From Vondammii sp040505895 (GTDB lineage Bacteria > Pseudomonadota > Gammaproteobacteria > Chromatiales > Chromatiaceae): a stretch of DNA of 64,000 nt. The position numbers and the translations under genes were made by a program. The stretch is taken from positions 1 through 64,000 of the forward strand of contig JBEVXU010000004.1 of assembly GCA_040505895.1 (NCBI GenBank), in the 5' to 3' direction. The notes below the pieces were generated by a model. The model worked only from the letters and a program-made list of their open reading frames with translations. It did not search any database and was not told the origin of the DNA. Of this stretch, positions 35,421-44,316 are shown piece by piece. Position 1 is the first letter of the stretch, and each line of letters begins with the position of its first letter.

Positions 35421-36626
35421 ATGATGGATATTCGCACCGACGCTAAGAACCTAGACGACAGATCCCTCGAGTACATTCATTCTCTGGGATGCTACTTCAA
35501 ACCCGATGAGGTGTTCATACGTCCCAGGCAAACCGTCACCTTTGACTCACCCCTGTCACTTTTTGTGATCAAGTACCTAGCCACCGGCAACGCCCAAGTT
35601 GTCGGCAGAACACCTGGAGACAACCCGGTTGCATTCAATCTCGACCCCGGCGACTCCTGGACGTTGTATGCGCCTGGTCTCGTATCTTCCGACCTCGGAC
35701 AACTGGTGATGGATATCAATGATCATTCGGTACCTTCTCTCATCCTGAACCGTGGGGAGCTGGTGCAGAGTGACCTTGTCCAACTCGCCGGTGCACCCAC
35801 CCTGACCACCCTGGGCCTTGGGACAGACTGGACATCACTTGCCGGCATCCAGGAGCTCACCCAGCTTGTCACACTCATCATCGACAACAACCACCGGATT
35901 ACCGATACCGAACTCTCGTTACTGACCGGCCTTGCTTCGCTTGAGGAGTTGATGCTGACCTCCTCATCCAACATCTCCAATGCCGGCATGCCACACTTGG
36001 CTGCATTGGCAGGTCTAAAAAGACTCTACTTGAACCGGACATCTGTTGATGACGTCGGTATCGCCACACTGCTTTCCGGGGCACCTTCTATGACTGGATT
36101 GCACATGGAACAACTCGGGGTGACGGATAACACAGTGGCGCAGGTGATCTCGCGTCCATCCATGGTGGAACTCGATTTCGACGAGACCCACATCAGTGAT
36201 TCCGGTGCTGCGCAATTGGGTGCATTGACGTCATTGAAGGTTCTGGATCTCAGGGACAACAAAGGAGGGCTGATACAGAATGCGACACTGTTGTCACTAA
36301 CGAACGCACTACCAAGCCTGCGCAGTTTCAGCATCACATCCCAGGACATCGATGACGCGGGCATGGCTAATATCGGCAATCTTACTCAGATGGAGGAGTT
36401 GACCCTGCACGGCCATGGATTGACGGATATGGGCCTGGCAGGCATCGGTGCCTTAAGCATGATGACAACGCTTTCGCTGCGGAAAACCGAGTTGACTGAT
36501 TCAGGGCTCTCAAGCTTCGTTCCCCTGACAGGGATGTGGGAACTCTTTGCCGAGAACACACAGGTGACGCCCGCGGGAAAGGCCTATCTCGAAGCCCAGA
36601 TCCCGGGCCTCACCGTTTACATCTGA
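35421..36626 (+). CDS. Leucine-rich-repeat protein
   Basis: This protein of about 401 residues carries a run of leucine-rich repeats (about residues 120-390) with spacing of roughly 23-25 and the pattern L..L.L....ITD.GL..L..L..L..L. The best copies are LTQLVTLIIDNNHRITDTEL, LASLEELMLTSSSNISNAGM and MEELTLHGHGLTDMGLAGIG. The N-terminal 90 residues are unrelated to the repeats. No signal peptide or membrane segment is seen. I prefer the ATG at 35421 (MMDIRTD); a longer frame begins at 35322. Such repeats make protein-binding surfaces; in host-associated bacteria they may be effectors, which is inference. Its upstream flank abuts a truncated SDR, so acquisition is likely. Confidence 0.78.
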   Translation: MMDIRTDAKNLDDRSLEYIHSLGCYFKPDEVFIRPRQTVTFDSPLSLFVIKYLATGNAQVVGRTPGDNPVAFNLDPGDSWTLYAPGLVSSDLGQLVMDINDHSVPSLILNRGELVQSDLVQLAGAPTLTTLGLGTDWTSLAGIQELTQLVTLIIDNNHRITDTELSLLTGLASLEELMLTSSSNISNAGMPHLAALAGLKRLYLNRTSVDDVGIATLLSGAPSMTGLHMEQLGVTDNTVAQVISRPSMVELDFDETHISDSGAAQLGALTSLKVLDLRDNKGGLIQNATLLSLTNALPSLRSFSITSQDIDDAGMANIGNLTQMEELTLHGHGLTDMGLAGIGALSMMTTLSLRKTELTDSGLSSFVPLTGMWELFAENTQVTPAGKAYLEAQIPGLTVYI

Positions 36627-36868
36627 ATTAGCAGCCCGGCCAAAAATCGGGACAGATTTATTTTCTAACTTCCGCTGGTCACGAAAGTGACCTCCAGGGT
36701 AAAATCACGGTAGGATTGGCTTAATAGGGTCGCTAACCGGCTAAAAGTGGAAGTACGGAACGCATATGACGAGTGGTTTTGACTACTCAAAAGCACATAT
36801 TCGGGGGAGCAGCGCCAACTACCAAAATCGACCCATAACAGTCCGCAAGGCCAATATGTATTGATGAA

Positions 36869-39691
36869 TCAAATAAGCTTATCAATTTGATTCATTATTT
36901 TCTTATGTAATATATTGATCTCATCAAGTTGGCTACTCTTTGATAATACCGCCTTGTTTTCAACCAGTTCAGAGGCCAGTCTATGTAGCGCAGAATGGGT
37001 TGCAATGACCTCCTCCAACACAGCATCGTTTCGGTAATTAGATCCGGCTTTATCCCGCAACCACTTCCCAAGTTGGCACCGCGTATCATCCAGATCTGGA
37101 ATGCTGTATTGCGCTGGAGATTCATGAATATTATTAAGCTTTTTAAGCCAGTGACGGTGTTCAACAATGGCGTAAAGGATGCTCCAGTCTTTGTTATTAA
37201 TCCGCCGTATGTTGCGCCAAGTCGGATACCCCTTATACGTTTTAAGCCATGGCACAACCTGTTCAACCGACATTGGTTTTGCAATTACATAGCCCTGCGC
37301 GACACGGCAGCCCAGGCGCAGTAGCAGCTTACCATGCTCAATACTCTCAACACCTTCAGCTACAACATGGCACCTAAAAGCCTGAGCCAATCCCATCGCC
37401 GCCCCAAGGATAGAAAAACTGGCACTATCATCGAGCATGTCCATCACAAAACTCTTATCGATCTTAAGTGTATTAACCGGCAGATCTTTTAGATAACTGA
37501 GCGTCGAATATCCTGTACCAAAGTCATCGAGTGAAACCCGGACTCCCAGCTTTTGGCATGCCTCTATCATCTGCTTTGCCTGATGAGTATCGTCGAGTGC
37601 GCTGGTTTCCAGAATCTCCAGCTCCACATGGTTTGGCGAAACATTAGGATAACGCTTGAGTAAAGATTTGAGCAAAGCATAGGTATCGGGATTATTGAAT
37701 TCATGGGCGCTGATATTGATCGCCACATCAAAATCGTATCCTGCCACCACCCACTCTGAAAGCTGCCTCAACGCACTGCCAATGACCCACTTACCCAGAA
37801 CGAGCATCAGCTTTCTCTCATGATGCACCAGCGGTAAAAAACTGTCGGGGTAAAGCAATCCTTTTTCAGGATGGTTCCAGCGTAGCAGCGCTTCAAAACC
37901 TAATACTTTGGCATTGGACATATCGACTTTCGGCTGATAATGCAGCTCTAGCTGTTCATCTTCAATGGCGCGCCCAAGCTCATCTACACATTGTTGTTGT
38001 CTTTTTAACGAACTGTTTGAATCAATATCGAAAAAGCGATACTGATTTTTCCCCGATGATTTGGCTTTGTACATCGCTTGGTCAGCTTGACGTAATAATG
38101 CCTCCGGGCCAAGGTCCTCACTTTGTGGATAGACAGTCACGCCGATGCTGGCAGATACCTGCAGCTTATAGACAGCGTCTTCATGGAGAATGACAGGCTC
38201 ATTGAGATCATTTAACAGACGCTGAAGTAAGGGAGTGATTTCATCGACGTGCGAAAGGTCGGAGATGGCAATGATAAATTCATCACCTCCCAGCCTGGCA
38301 ACAACATCTTCGTGACGAAGTACTTCCTGCATTCGTCGTGCTGTTTTAACCAGTACGGCATCCCCCTTTTCATGCCCATATGAATCATTTATATCCTTAA
38401 AGCTATCAAGATCAATATATAAGAGTGCAAGCAGCTTATTGTTGCGACTGCAGTGATACATGGTATTTTGTATCAGTTCATTGAATAGAAAACGGTTGGG
38501 AAGACCCGTCAAACTGTCATGTGTCGCACTGAACTCCAGCTCCTCCTGGTGTCTGATCTGGCCCGTGACATCGCTATTAAAGCCAACAAAACGCAAAGGT
38601 GTTCCATTATCTGCAAAGAGCGCCTTGCCTCGTCCGGTAATCCAGCGCCATTGGCCCGTTTTTGTGCGCATTCTGAAGGTATTTTCATATGGATCTTTCC
38701 CCTTGGTCTCGAGGTAATCTTCGACTTTTTTGTGGGCGCTTTGGGCGTCATCCGGATGCAATAGAGTAGACCAACACTCAATAGTGTCCGGCAGTTCTCC
38801 CTCGTCGTAGCCCAGCATCGTTTCGAATTGGGCGGATCGGAAAACCACATCAGTTTTCAGATCCCAATCCCATAATCCGTCATGGGTTCCTTCGATTGCC
38901 AACTGAAAGCGATTTTTTTCTTCTGCTAATTCTTTTTGCTGTTCTTGCAACTCCAACCTTGAATCTTTGATGGAACCTATCATTCGATTCATGGTACCGG
39001 ACAGCCTCTTTATTTCATCTGGGCCCTCTTCGGGAATAGGTAAAATAGGAATACCATCCTTGTCGCCGTGGTCAAGGCTATCGATAACATTCGACAGGGG
39101 GCTCGTGACAAAACGCCGTATAGAAATAAACAACGAGACAATAAGCAATAAGGAGAAAGCGATGGTATTTATCAGGTTGTTTATGATTATTTCATTCAAC
39201 TCCGTACGCATCGCCTGGTCTGATATGTAGATGGTGATTGAACCAAGCTGGTCGCCTGATGAACTGAGGATTTTTGATTTATCCGAGTAGTAACACTCTT
39301 CGAGTTTGTTCACCTGCTCTATATTTTCTAGGTCATAATCTGTAATGCGACCATCGTTATCTCTTGTCTTTCCGCTAACATATGAACCTGTCCCAAGAAT
39401 TTTTCCCATATTGTAATCTTCTACAACAATAGCAAAATGAGATCGCTGCTCTATCTCTGTCAGCACCAGTTTTGCATACTCATTAACAGCATAGGACTCT
39501 ATTAATCCAGCAATATTATTCTGTAGTGAGGCAATGCTGATATCGGACTTCCTTGTCATGTCAGCTACAAGTTCATCCCTTGTCGTCTTATAGTTATATG
39601 CCGCATTTACAGCCATCACGATAACAACTGTTGCGACAATCACCCCCACCAGGGTGAAATAAAGGGATGACTTACGAAGACTCACTTTCAT
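36869..39691 (-). CDS. Membrane GGDEF-EAL protein with PAS and C-terminal CZB domain
   Basis: This 940-residue sensor for cyclic-di-GMP turnover has an N-terminal helix (about 12-32), a periplasmic sensor domain (33-170), a second helix (173-192) and a HAMP-like linker. These are followed by PAS with PAC (about 260-380), GGDEF with intact RLGGDEF (466-472) and EAL with EALLRW (600-605). The C-terminus (about 835-930) is a chemoreceptor zinc-binding domain; likely ligands are His847, Cys872 (CQLGKWL), His899 and His903 (HSALH). Zinc or hypochlorite is the usual CZB signal. It follows a periplasmic binding-protein gene by 19 bp, which may deliver a second, ligand-based signal. Confidence 0.93.
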   Translation of the reverse strand: MKVSLRKSSLYFTLVGVIVATVVIVMAVNAAYNYKTTRDELVADMTRKSDISIASLQNNIAGLIESYAVNEYAKLVLTEIEQRSHFAIVVEDYNMGKILGTGSYVSGKTRDNDGRITDYDLENIEQVNKLEECYYSDKSKILSSSGDQLGSITIYISDQAMRTELNEIIINNLINTIAFSLLLIVSLFISIRRFVTSPLSNVIDSLDHGDKDGIPILPIPEEGPDEIKRLSGTMNRMIGSIKDSRLELQEQQKELAEEKNRFQLAIEGTHDGLWDWDLKTDVVFRSAQFETMLGYDEGELPDTIECWSTLLHPDDAQSAHKKVEDYLETKGKDPYENTFRMRTKTGQWRWITGRGKALFADNGTPLRFVGFNSDVTGQIRHQEELEFSATHDSLTGLPNRFLFNELIQNTMYHCSRNNKLLALLYIDLDSFKDINDSYGHEKGDAVLVKTARRMQEVLRHEDVVARLGGDEFIIAISDLSHVDEITPLLQRLLNDLNEPVILHEDAVYKLQVSASIGVTVYPQSEDLGPEALLRQADQAMYKAKSSGKNQYRFFDIDSNSSLKRQQQCVDELGRAIEDEQLELHYQPKVDMSNAKVLGFEALLRWNHPEKGLLYPDSFLPLVHHERKLMLVLGKWVIGSALRQLSEWVVAGYDFDVAINISAHEFNNPDTYALLKSLLKRYPNVSPNHVELEILETSALDDTHQAKQMIEACQKLGVRVSLDDFGTGYSTLSYLKDLPVNTLKIDKSFVMDMLDDSASFSILGAAMGLAQAFRCHVVAEGVESIEHGKLLLRLGCRVAQGYVIAKPMSVEQVVPWLKTYKGYPTWRNIRRINNKDWSILYAIVEHRHWLKKLNNIHESPAQYSIPDLDDTRCQLGKWLRDKAGSNYRNDAVLEEVIATHSALHRLASELVENKAVLSKSSQLDEINILHKKIMNQIDKLI

Positions 39692-39710
39692 TGCAATACC
39701 ATCCCAAATG

Positions 39711-40712
39711 TTACCGCCTCTCTATACCGAGAACATTTTCATGAATGATAGAAAGTTTCTCTTCTATATTTTCTTCAGAAATGGCCAGGATATCCAAACG
39801 TATGTTTTTCTCAACCTTCTGGCCATTCAGGTGCCTATCCATAACACGAGCCGCCTCCGCCCCCATCAAGTATGGCTGTTGCATAGCGGCACCGACAAGA
39901 ACTCCCTGTGGAATCAATTCCAGAAAAATTGGCTCAGCATCAAAGCAGATCAATAAAACATCGCCTTTTTTCCCGGCATCATCAATAGCATCAAGTGCAC
40001 CCTGGTATCTGTCAGATCCTTGTAACCATATCGCACGAAGGTCTGGGTATTTTCCAATTAGCTCTCTGCTGAAATCATACGTCTCTTGATATGAAAAGGT
40101 TACCTGCTGCCTAATATCAGCACCTTTGATACCAGCTTCATTCATAGCCCTCATGAAACCAGCGGTCCGCGCCTGACCATTCGCCCTTTTTTGAGGTATG
40201 GCTATGATTCCCACCCTGCCGTTCTGCCAACCAAGCTCATGCATCCTCTTTGCCAGAACCCTACCAATTTCATAGGCTCCAGTTTTATTATTTGATGATA
40301 TGTATGATACGTACTCTCCACCATCAGTCCCTATATCCGATATGACAACGGGAATACCGGCTTTCTTTGCCAAATTGAGAATAGTGGCACTGGCTGATGA
40401 GTTAGTGGGTGAGACAATTATTCCCGATACATTATCTTTTATGGCCCGTATAGTATTCTCAAGCTCTCGTTTTGCATTGTTATCGGCACTATAGGTATCA
40501 ACCTTGTATCCCAATGACTCGGCTGCGGATTTAACACCACGGCTCATGATCTCCCAGAACGGAATTCTGGCATCGGAAACGAGGTAGACCAGCTTTTTTG
40601 TGGGTTGTTCGTTTGCTAATGACGCCTCATCAGCCTTTAGCTCTAAATTGAATAAAGAACCGATAACCAATACTAAGATTGATGCTGTCACAGTCATTTT
40701 GCATCGCTGCAT
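39711..40712 (-). CDS. Periplasmic sugar-binding-type protein (LuxP/RbsB-like)
   Basis: This 333-residue protein has a signal peptide (about 1-28, MTVTASILVLVIGSLFNLEL) and a type I periplasmic-binding fold. Diagnostic parts are VYLVSDARIPFWEIMSRGVK, GIIVSPTNSSASATILNLAKKAGIPVVISD, and LICFDAEPIFLELIPQG. No permease or ATPase gene is near; it precedes a membrane GGDEF-EAL sensor by 19 bp on the same strand. That arrangement is like LuxP-LuxQ, where the binding protein docks on the sensor's periplasmic domain. The ligand is not predictable. AGGAG stands before the ATG. Confidence 0.9.
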   Translation of the reverse strand: MQRCKMTVTASILVLVIGSLFNLELKADEASLANEQPTKKLVYLVSDARIPFWEIMSRGVKSAAESLGYKVDTYSADNNAKRELENTIRAIKDNVSGIIVSPTNSSASATILNLAKKAGIPVVISDIGTDGGEYVSYISSNNKTGAYEIGRVLAKRMHELGWQNGRVGIIAIPQKRANGQARTAGFMRAMNEAGIKGADIRQQVTFSYQETYDFSRELIGKYPDLRAIWLQGSDRYQGALDAIDDAGKKGDVLLICFDAEPIFLELIPQGVLVGAAMQQPYLMGAEAARVMDRHLNGQKVEKNIRLDILAISEENIEEKLSIIHENVLGIERR

Positions 40713-41347
40713 CTGTATTCTCCTGGTAAGGGTTCTTTTTCTTAAAGTGCATATATTCTAATAGTCAAGCCGGAAAATAATAATGCTTTGAATAAAAAAT
40801 AGCTGGTATTACTTATTTGATTATAGAACAAAAATATTACATCGAATTCAGTATCTCTTCGGATTCAATGATGGCTTATAGCCGTTCTCTGCCTATAGCG
40901 CCGCACAAAAACAGCGTCCGCTTTTGCTGAAAGGGAATCGCTCACAGTTTAAGCCCGGGAGGTCGGCTTTGGTCTGCGGTTTCAACCGGTCGATGCAACA
41001 CATTGGCTAAAACGCCTTGCGGATGGTTAGATTTAATCCTGTAAGGTGTCTTCCCATACAGAATTACTATCAATCCACCATAAGCTCGCCCAATACCAGA
41101 CCGTCATTGGAACCATCATTGCAAACCAACTCCAATCATCAACCAGGAATACTGTTGCAAGCCAATTCTGACTCACAAACAATTGAGGCTAAGGAATGCA
41201 ATAGATGGAAAATACTACACACGCCCAAATCAGCAACAGAGCTATCTTTCTTGATGTGATACTCGAAAACGCAAGGTAGACCCATATGGGTATATCACCT
41301 GTTTTTCCATTACATATTTCCCCGCTGTCCATTGCTGATAAAACCCA
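40713..41347. other. 635-bp stretch without a supported gene
   Basis: This lies upstream of the binding-protein gene and downstream of the acyl-CoA dehydrogenase/PEP-CTERM scar. Short frames exist (for instance at 41017-41259 on the plus strand) but have no start signal or recognisable motif. The first 100 bp are AT-rich and probably hold the promoter of the binding-protein operon. The rest may be decayed remains of genes lost with the deletion at 41437. Confidence 0.5.
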
Positions 41348-41436
41348 TTAGGCGGCTTTCTTAAGCTTAGAGAATCCTATTAGACCCAGGAGACCGGAAC
41401 CAAAGAGCCATGCTGCTGCGGGGATTGGTACAATCG
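41348..41436 (-). pseudogene. C-terminal fragment of a VPLPA/PEP-CTERM protein
   Basis: On the minus strand this stretch encodes IVPIPAAAWLFGSGLLGLIG, then FSKLKKAA and a TAA stop. This is the sorting tail of exosortase-processed surface proteins: a Pro-Ala-rich motif, a membrane helix and basic residues. No start or body precedes it; upstream is the broken acyl-CoA dehydrogenase, in a different frame. It is therefore a remnant fused by deletion. Confidence 0.85.
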
Positions 41437-41987
41437 TTCTGCGGTATCGCCTTGGTGCGTACCAGACCCAGGTCTGTTCCACTTTGAGGTTCGGTGAGAC
41501 ACATAGTGCCACTCCAGAGGCCTTCCACCATCTTGGGCAGATAGGCCGCTTTCAACTCGTCGGTAGCGTAGGTACTGATGGCGTTATAGGCACCCCCGGT
41601 AAACCCAAGGTAGAGACCGAAGGAGAAGTTGGTGCCGCAAATAATCTCCTCCAACATCATATTAAGGCTCTCAGGCAAGCCCTGACCACCATACTCCAGA
41701 TCTGCCGAGAGAGACCCCTACCCCGCCTCTGTAAAGGCCTGATAGGCCTCCTTCATCCCCTTTGGTGTGGTCACCTTGCCTGCTTCGAAGTGACACCCCT
41801 CCTCATCGCCGCTACGGTTTAGTGGCTGAAGTTGCTCCTCACAAAAACGACCCGCCTCCTCCATAATGGCGTCCACCAGATCCGGTGTCGCCTCTTCGTA
41901 AGCGGGAAGTGACTGAATCTCACCGGCATCGAGTAGTTCATTGTAGACAAAGCGCATATCTCTCAATGGTGTCTTGTAACTGGGCAT
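41437..41987 (-). pseudogene. Acyl-CoA dehydrogenase (FadE-like), amber-interrupted and truncated
   Basis: The N-terminal half of an acyl-CoA dehydrogenase of the long, ~590-residue type (MPSYKTPLRDMRFVYNEL). The frame runs from 41987 to a TAG at 41718-41720. The same frame resumes at once (GSLSADLEYGGQGLPESLNM), where relatives have a tryptophan, so TGG has become TAG. The frame continues to CLTEPQSGTDLGLVRTKAIP and then meets the PEP-CTERM tail in another frame. The flavin-binding second half and catalytic glutamate are gone. It follows the fadN-like gene by four bases, as the third gene of the operon. Confidence 0.9.
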
Positions 41988-41991
41988 AGTC

Positions 41992-44316
41992 TCAGTTCCT
42001 CAGCGGCTTGCCGGTCTCCAGCATGTACTCCACTCGATCCAAGGTGTCGGGGTGCTTCGCCAGCGTCATAAAGGCTTGGCGTTCAAGGCGAAGCAGCTCC
42101 GCCTCAGTGACGATTTCGGTAGTATCAGTGTCACCACCACTAAGCACCTCGGCAAGCGCCATGGAGACCACCTCATCGTGTTGAGTCGCCCGCCCCATCT
42201 GACGGAAACTGTGTACCGCCATCCCCATAGCCGTTAAAGCGGTACCACCCGGCAAGCTGATCTCCGGGGGCTCCGCCGGCTGATACTCCTCGACCATCAT
42301 CAGTGCACGTGCTTTCGCATCGCTCAACAGACGATCACGATTCATGGTGATACCGTCATCGGGTCGGATAAAGAGGTGCTCTTTGGCTTCAGCGGCAGAT
42401 TTCGCCACGGTGGCGGTACTGATGATTTCGAAGGGTTTAATCACCCCCGGCATGGGACCGCCGGGACGTTTTTTATTGGCTGCCCAACGCTGCAGCATCA
42501 CCTTGCAACCACCCCAAGCAGGCACCAAACCGACACCTACCTCTACCAGGCCGATATAGCTCTCTGCATGGGCCTGGACAGCATCACAGTGAAGCAGTGA
42601 TTCACAGCCACCACCCAAGGCCATGCCGGAGGGGGCACCAATTACAGGGAATGGGGCACGCTGCAACGCTTGATAGGTCTCCTGGCCACCCTCCACCATC
42701 TCTTCGATCTGATCCCAGCCGGCAATATTGGCGGCGAACAGCAGCAGTCCGAGGTTGGCGCCTACAGAGTAGTTACTTCCTTCATTGTAGATTACCAGCG
42801 CCTTGTAGCCGGCTTGGATGATCTCTATCGACTGCCGCATCAACGCCAGGATATCGGGATCCAGAGCGTTCATCTTGCTGTGGAATTCGAGGCAGACAAC
42901 ACCATCCCCTACATCCCACAGACTGGCAGATGCATTACCGGCAAGAGGCTCACTACGGCGTTTGATATCCGCCAGCAATAAAACACCGTCAGGGCGTTGC
43001 AGGTCGTGGTATTCGCCATCACATCCAAAGTATTGCAGTTGGCCGACGGTCACCCGATAGAAGGGGCGTCCATCGAGTTGTGCCAATAGAGTGGGAAGAG
43101 GCCTATCTTCATCAGCCAATTGCTGACTGAACCAGCCACTGCCCAACTGATCGATCAGCTCAAATGGGCCATACTTCCAGGCGTAACCGAGCTTCATCGC
43201 CTCATCGACGGCAACGATCTCATCGGCAATCTCAGGTACCAGACCTGCGGCATAACTGAGCACTTGTGAGAGTACACGCCAGGCGTAGCGTCCTCCCAGG
43301 TCACTGTGTTCCACCAGAGCGCGCAGACCGCCCTTGCGTGACGCCTTCACTGAGGTGAGTGACGCCTTCACCGAGGGGTGGTAGTCGCCCGTGGCCAGAT
43401 CGATCGCCTCCTTGACCTTTTTGCCCCCCTCACGGTTAAGGCGATAGAAACCACCCTTACCCTTACGCCCGGTGTAACCATCGGCAATCATTCGGCTGAT
43501 CAACTCAGGGATGACGGCATGGTGATGGAACTCATCTGACTTCGGCAGTGTGCGTGTCATGCTCTCCATCAGGTGAGGCATCAGGTCGATGCCCACAAGA
43601 TCAGAGAGACCAAAGACCCCGGTCTTCGGCACGCCCATGGGACGCCCCATCACCGCATCCGCCTCTTCTACCGTCACGCCCATGGAAAGCGCTTCGGCAA
43701 TAGCTGTCTGAATCCAAAAGATACCTATGCGATTGGCGATAAAACCCGGAGTGTCTTTACAGGTCACCACCCCTTTACCCAGCGAATGGTCACAGAAGTG
43801 GCGAATGGCGGTCTCTGCCTCTTGTCTAACGTCTGGACTCGTCACCAGCTCCAACAGCCGCATATAACGCGGTGGATTGAAGAAGTGGGTAATCATGAAA
43901 TCAGCGGAAAAGCCTTCCGGCATCCCTGTCACCAGATCGTGCAGAGGGATGGATGAGGTATTGGAAGAGACCACAGATCCCGCCTTTCTTACCTGATCGA
44001 TCTGCCGGTAGAGCGCCTGCTTGATATCCAGCTGCTCGATCACCGCCTCGATAATCCAGTCACACTCTGCCAGCAACTCCAGGTGGTCTTCTACATTACC
44101 TGTAGTTATCAGGCGGGCATTACGCTTGTGCATAAAAGGGGCCGGCTGAACCTTCAGCATCTTCTCTACTGCACCCTCGGCAATGGCATTGCGGTTATCC
44201 GTCCCTTCCGCAACCCGGTCCAGGAGTATCACGGGCACACCGGCATTGCTGATATGAGCGGCGATACCCGCCCCCATAACACCGGCGCCGATTACGGCAA
44301 CTTTTCCGATCTCCAT
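41992..44316 (-). CDS. 3-hydroxyacyl-CoA dehydrogenase / enoyl-CoA hydratase (FadN-type)
   Basis: This bifunctional beta-oxidation enzyme of about 774 residues has its dehydrogenase first and its hydratase last, the reverse of E. coli FadB and as in FadN/FadJ-like proteins of Bacillus. The NAD fold opens VAVIGAGVMGAGIAAHI, with SNTSSIPLHDL later; the hydratase contains APSGMALGGGCESLLHCD. The ATG at 44316 overlaps the fadA stop (TGATG); a longer frame to 44364 is rejected. With fadA upstream and an acyl-CoA dehydrogenase downstream it forms a fadNAE-like set. Confidence 0.93.
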   Translation of the reverse strand: MEIGKVAVIGAGVMGAGIAAHISNAGVPVILLDRVAEGTDNRNAIAEGAVEKMLKVQPAPFMHKRNARLITTGNVEDHLELLAECDWIIEAVIEQLDIKQALYRQIDQVRKAGSVVSSNTSSIPLHDLVTGMPEGFSADFMITHFFNPPRYMRLLELVTSPDVRQEAETAIRHFCDHSLGKGVVTCKDTPGFIANRIGIFWIQTAIAEALSMGVTVEEADAVMGRPMGVPKTGVFGLSDLVGIDLMPHLMESMTRTLPKSDEFHHHAVIPELISRMIADGYTGRKGKGGFYRLNREGGKKVKEAIDLATGDYHPSVKASLTSVKASRKGGLRALVEHSDLGGRYAWRVLSQVLSYAAGLVPEIADEIVAVDEAMKLGYAWKYGPFELIDQLGSGWFSQQLADEDRPLPTLLAQLDGRPFYRVTVGQLQYFGCDGEYHDLQRPDGVLLLADIKRRSEPLAGNASASLWDVGDGVVCLEFHSKMNALDPDILALMRQSIEIIQAGYKALVIYNEGSNYSVGANLGLLLFAANIAGWDQIEEMVEGGQETYQALQRAPFPVIGAPSGMALGGGCESLLHCDAVQAHAESYIGLVEVGVGLVPAWGGCKVMLQRWAANKKRPGGPMPGVIKPFEIISTATVAKSAAEAKEHLFIRPDDGITMNRDRLLSDAKARALMMVEEYQPAEPPEISLPGGTALTAMGMAVHSFRQMGRATQHDEVVSMALAEVLSGGDTDTTEIVTEAELLRLERQAFMTLAKHPDTLDRVEYMLETGKPLRN

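Noticed and set aside
41017..41259. Plus-strand frame of 80 codons upstream of the binding-protein operon
   Set aside because: No start signal or recognisable motif; composition is that of non-coding AT-rich DNA.
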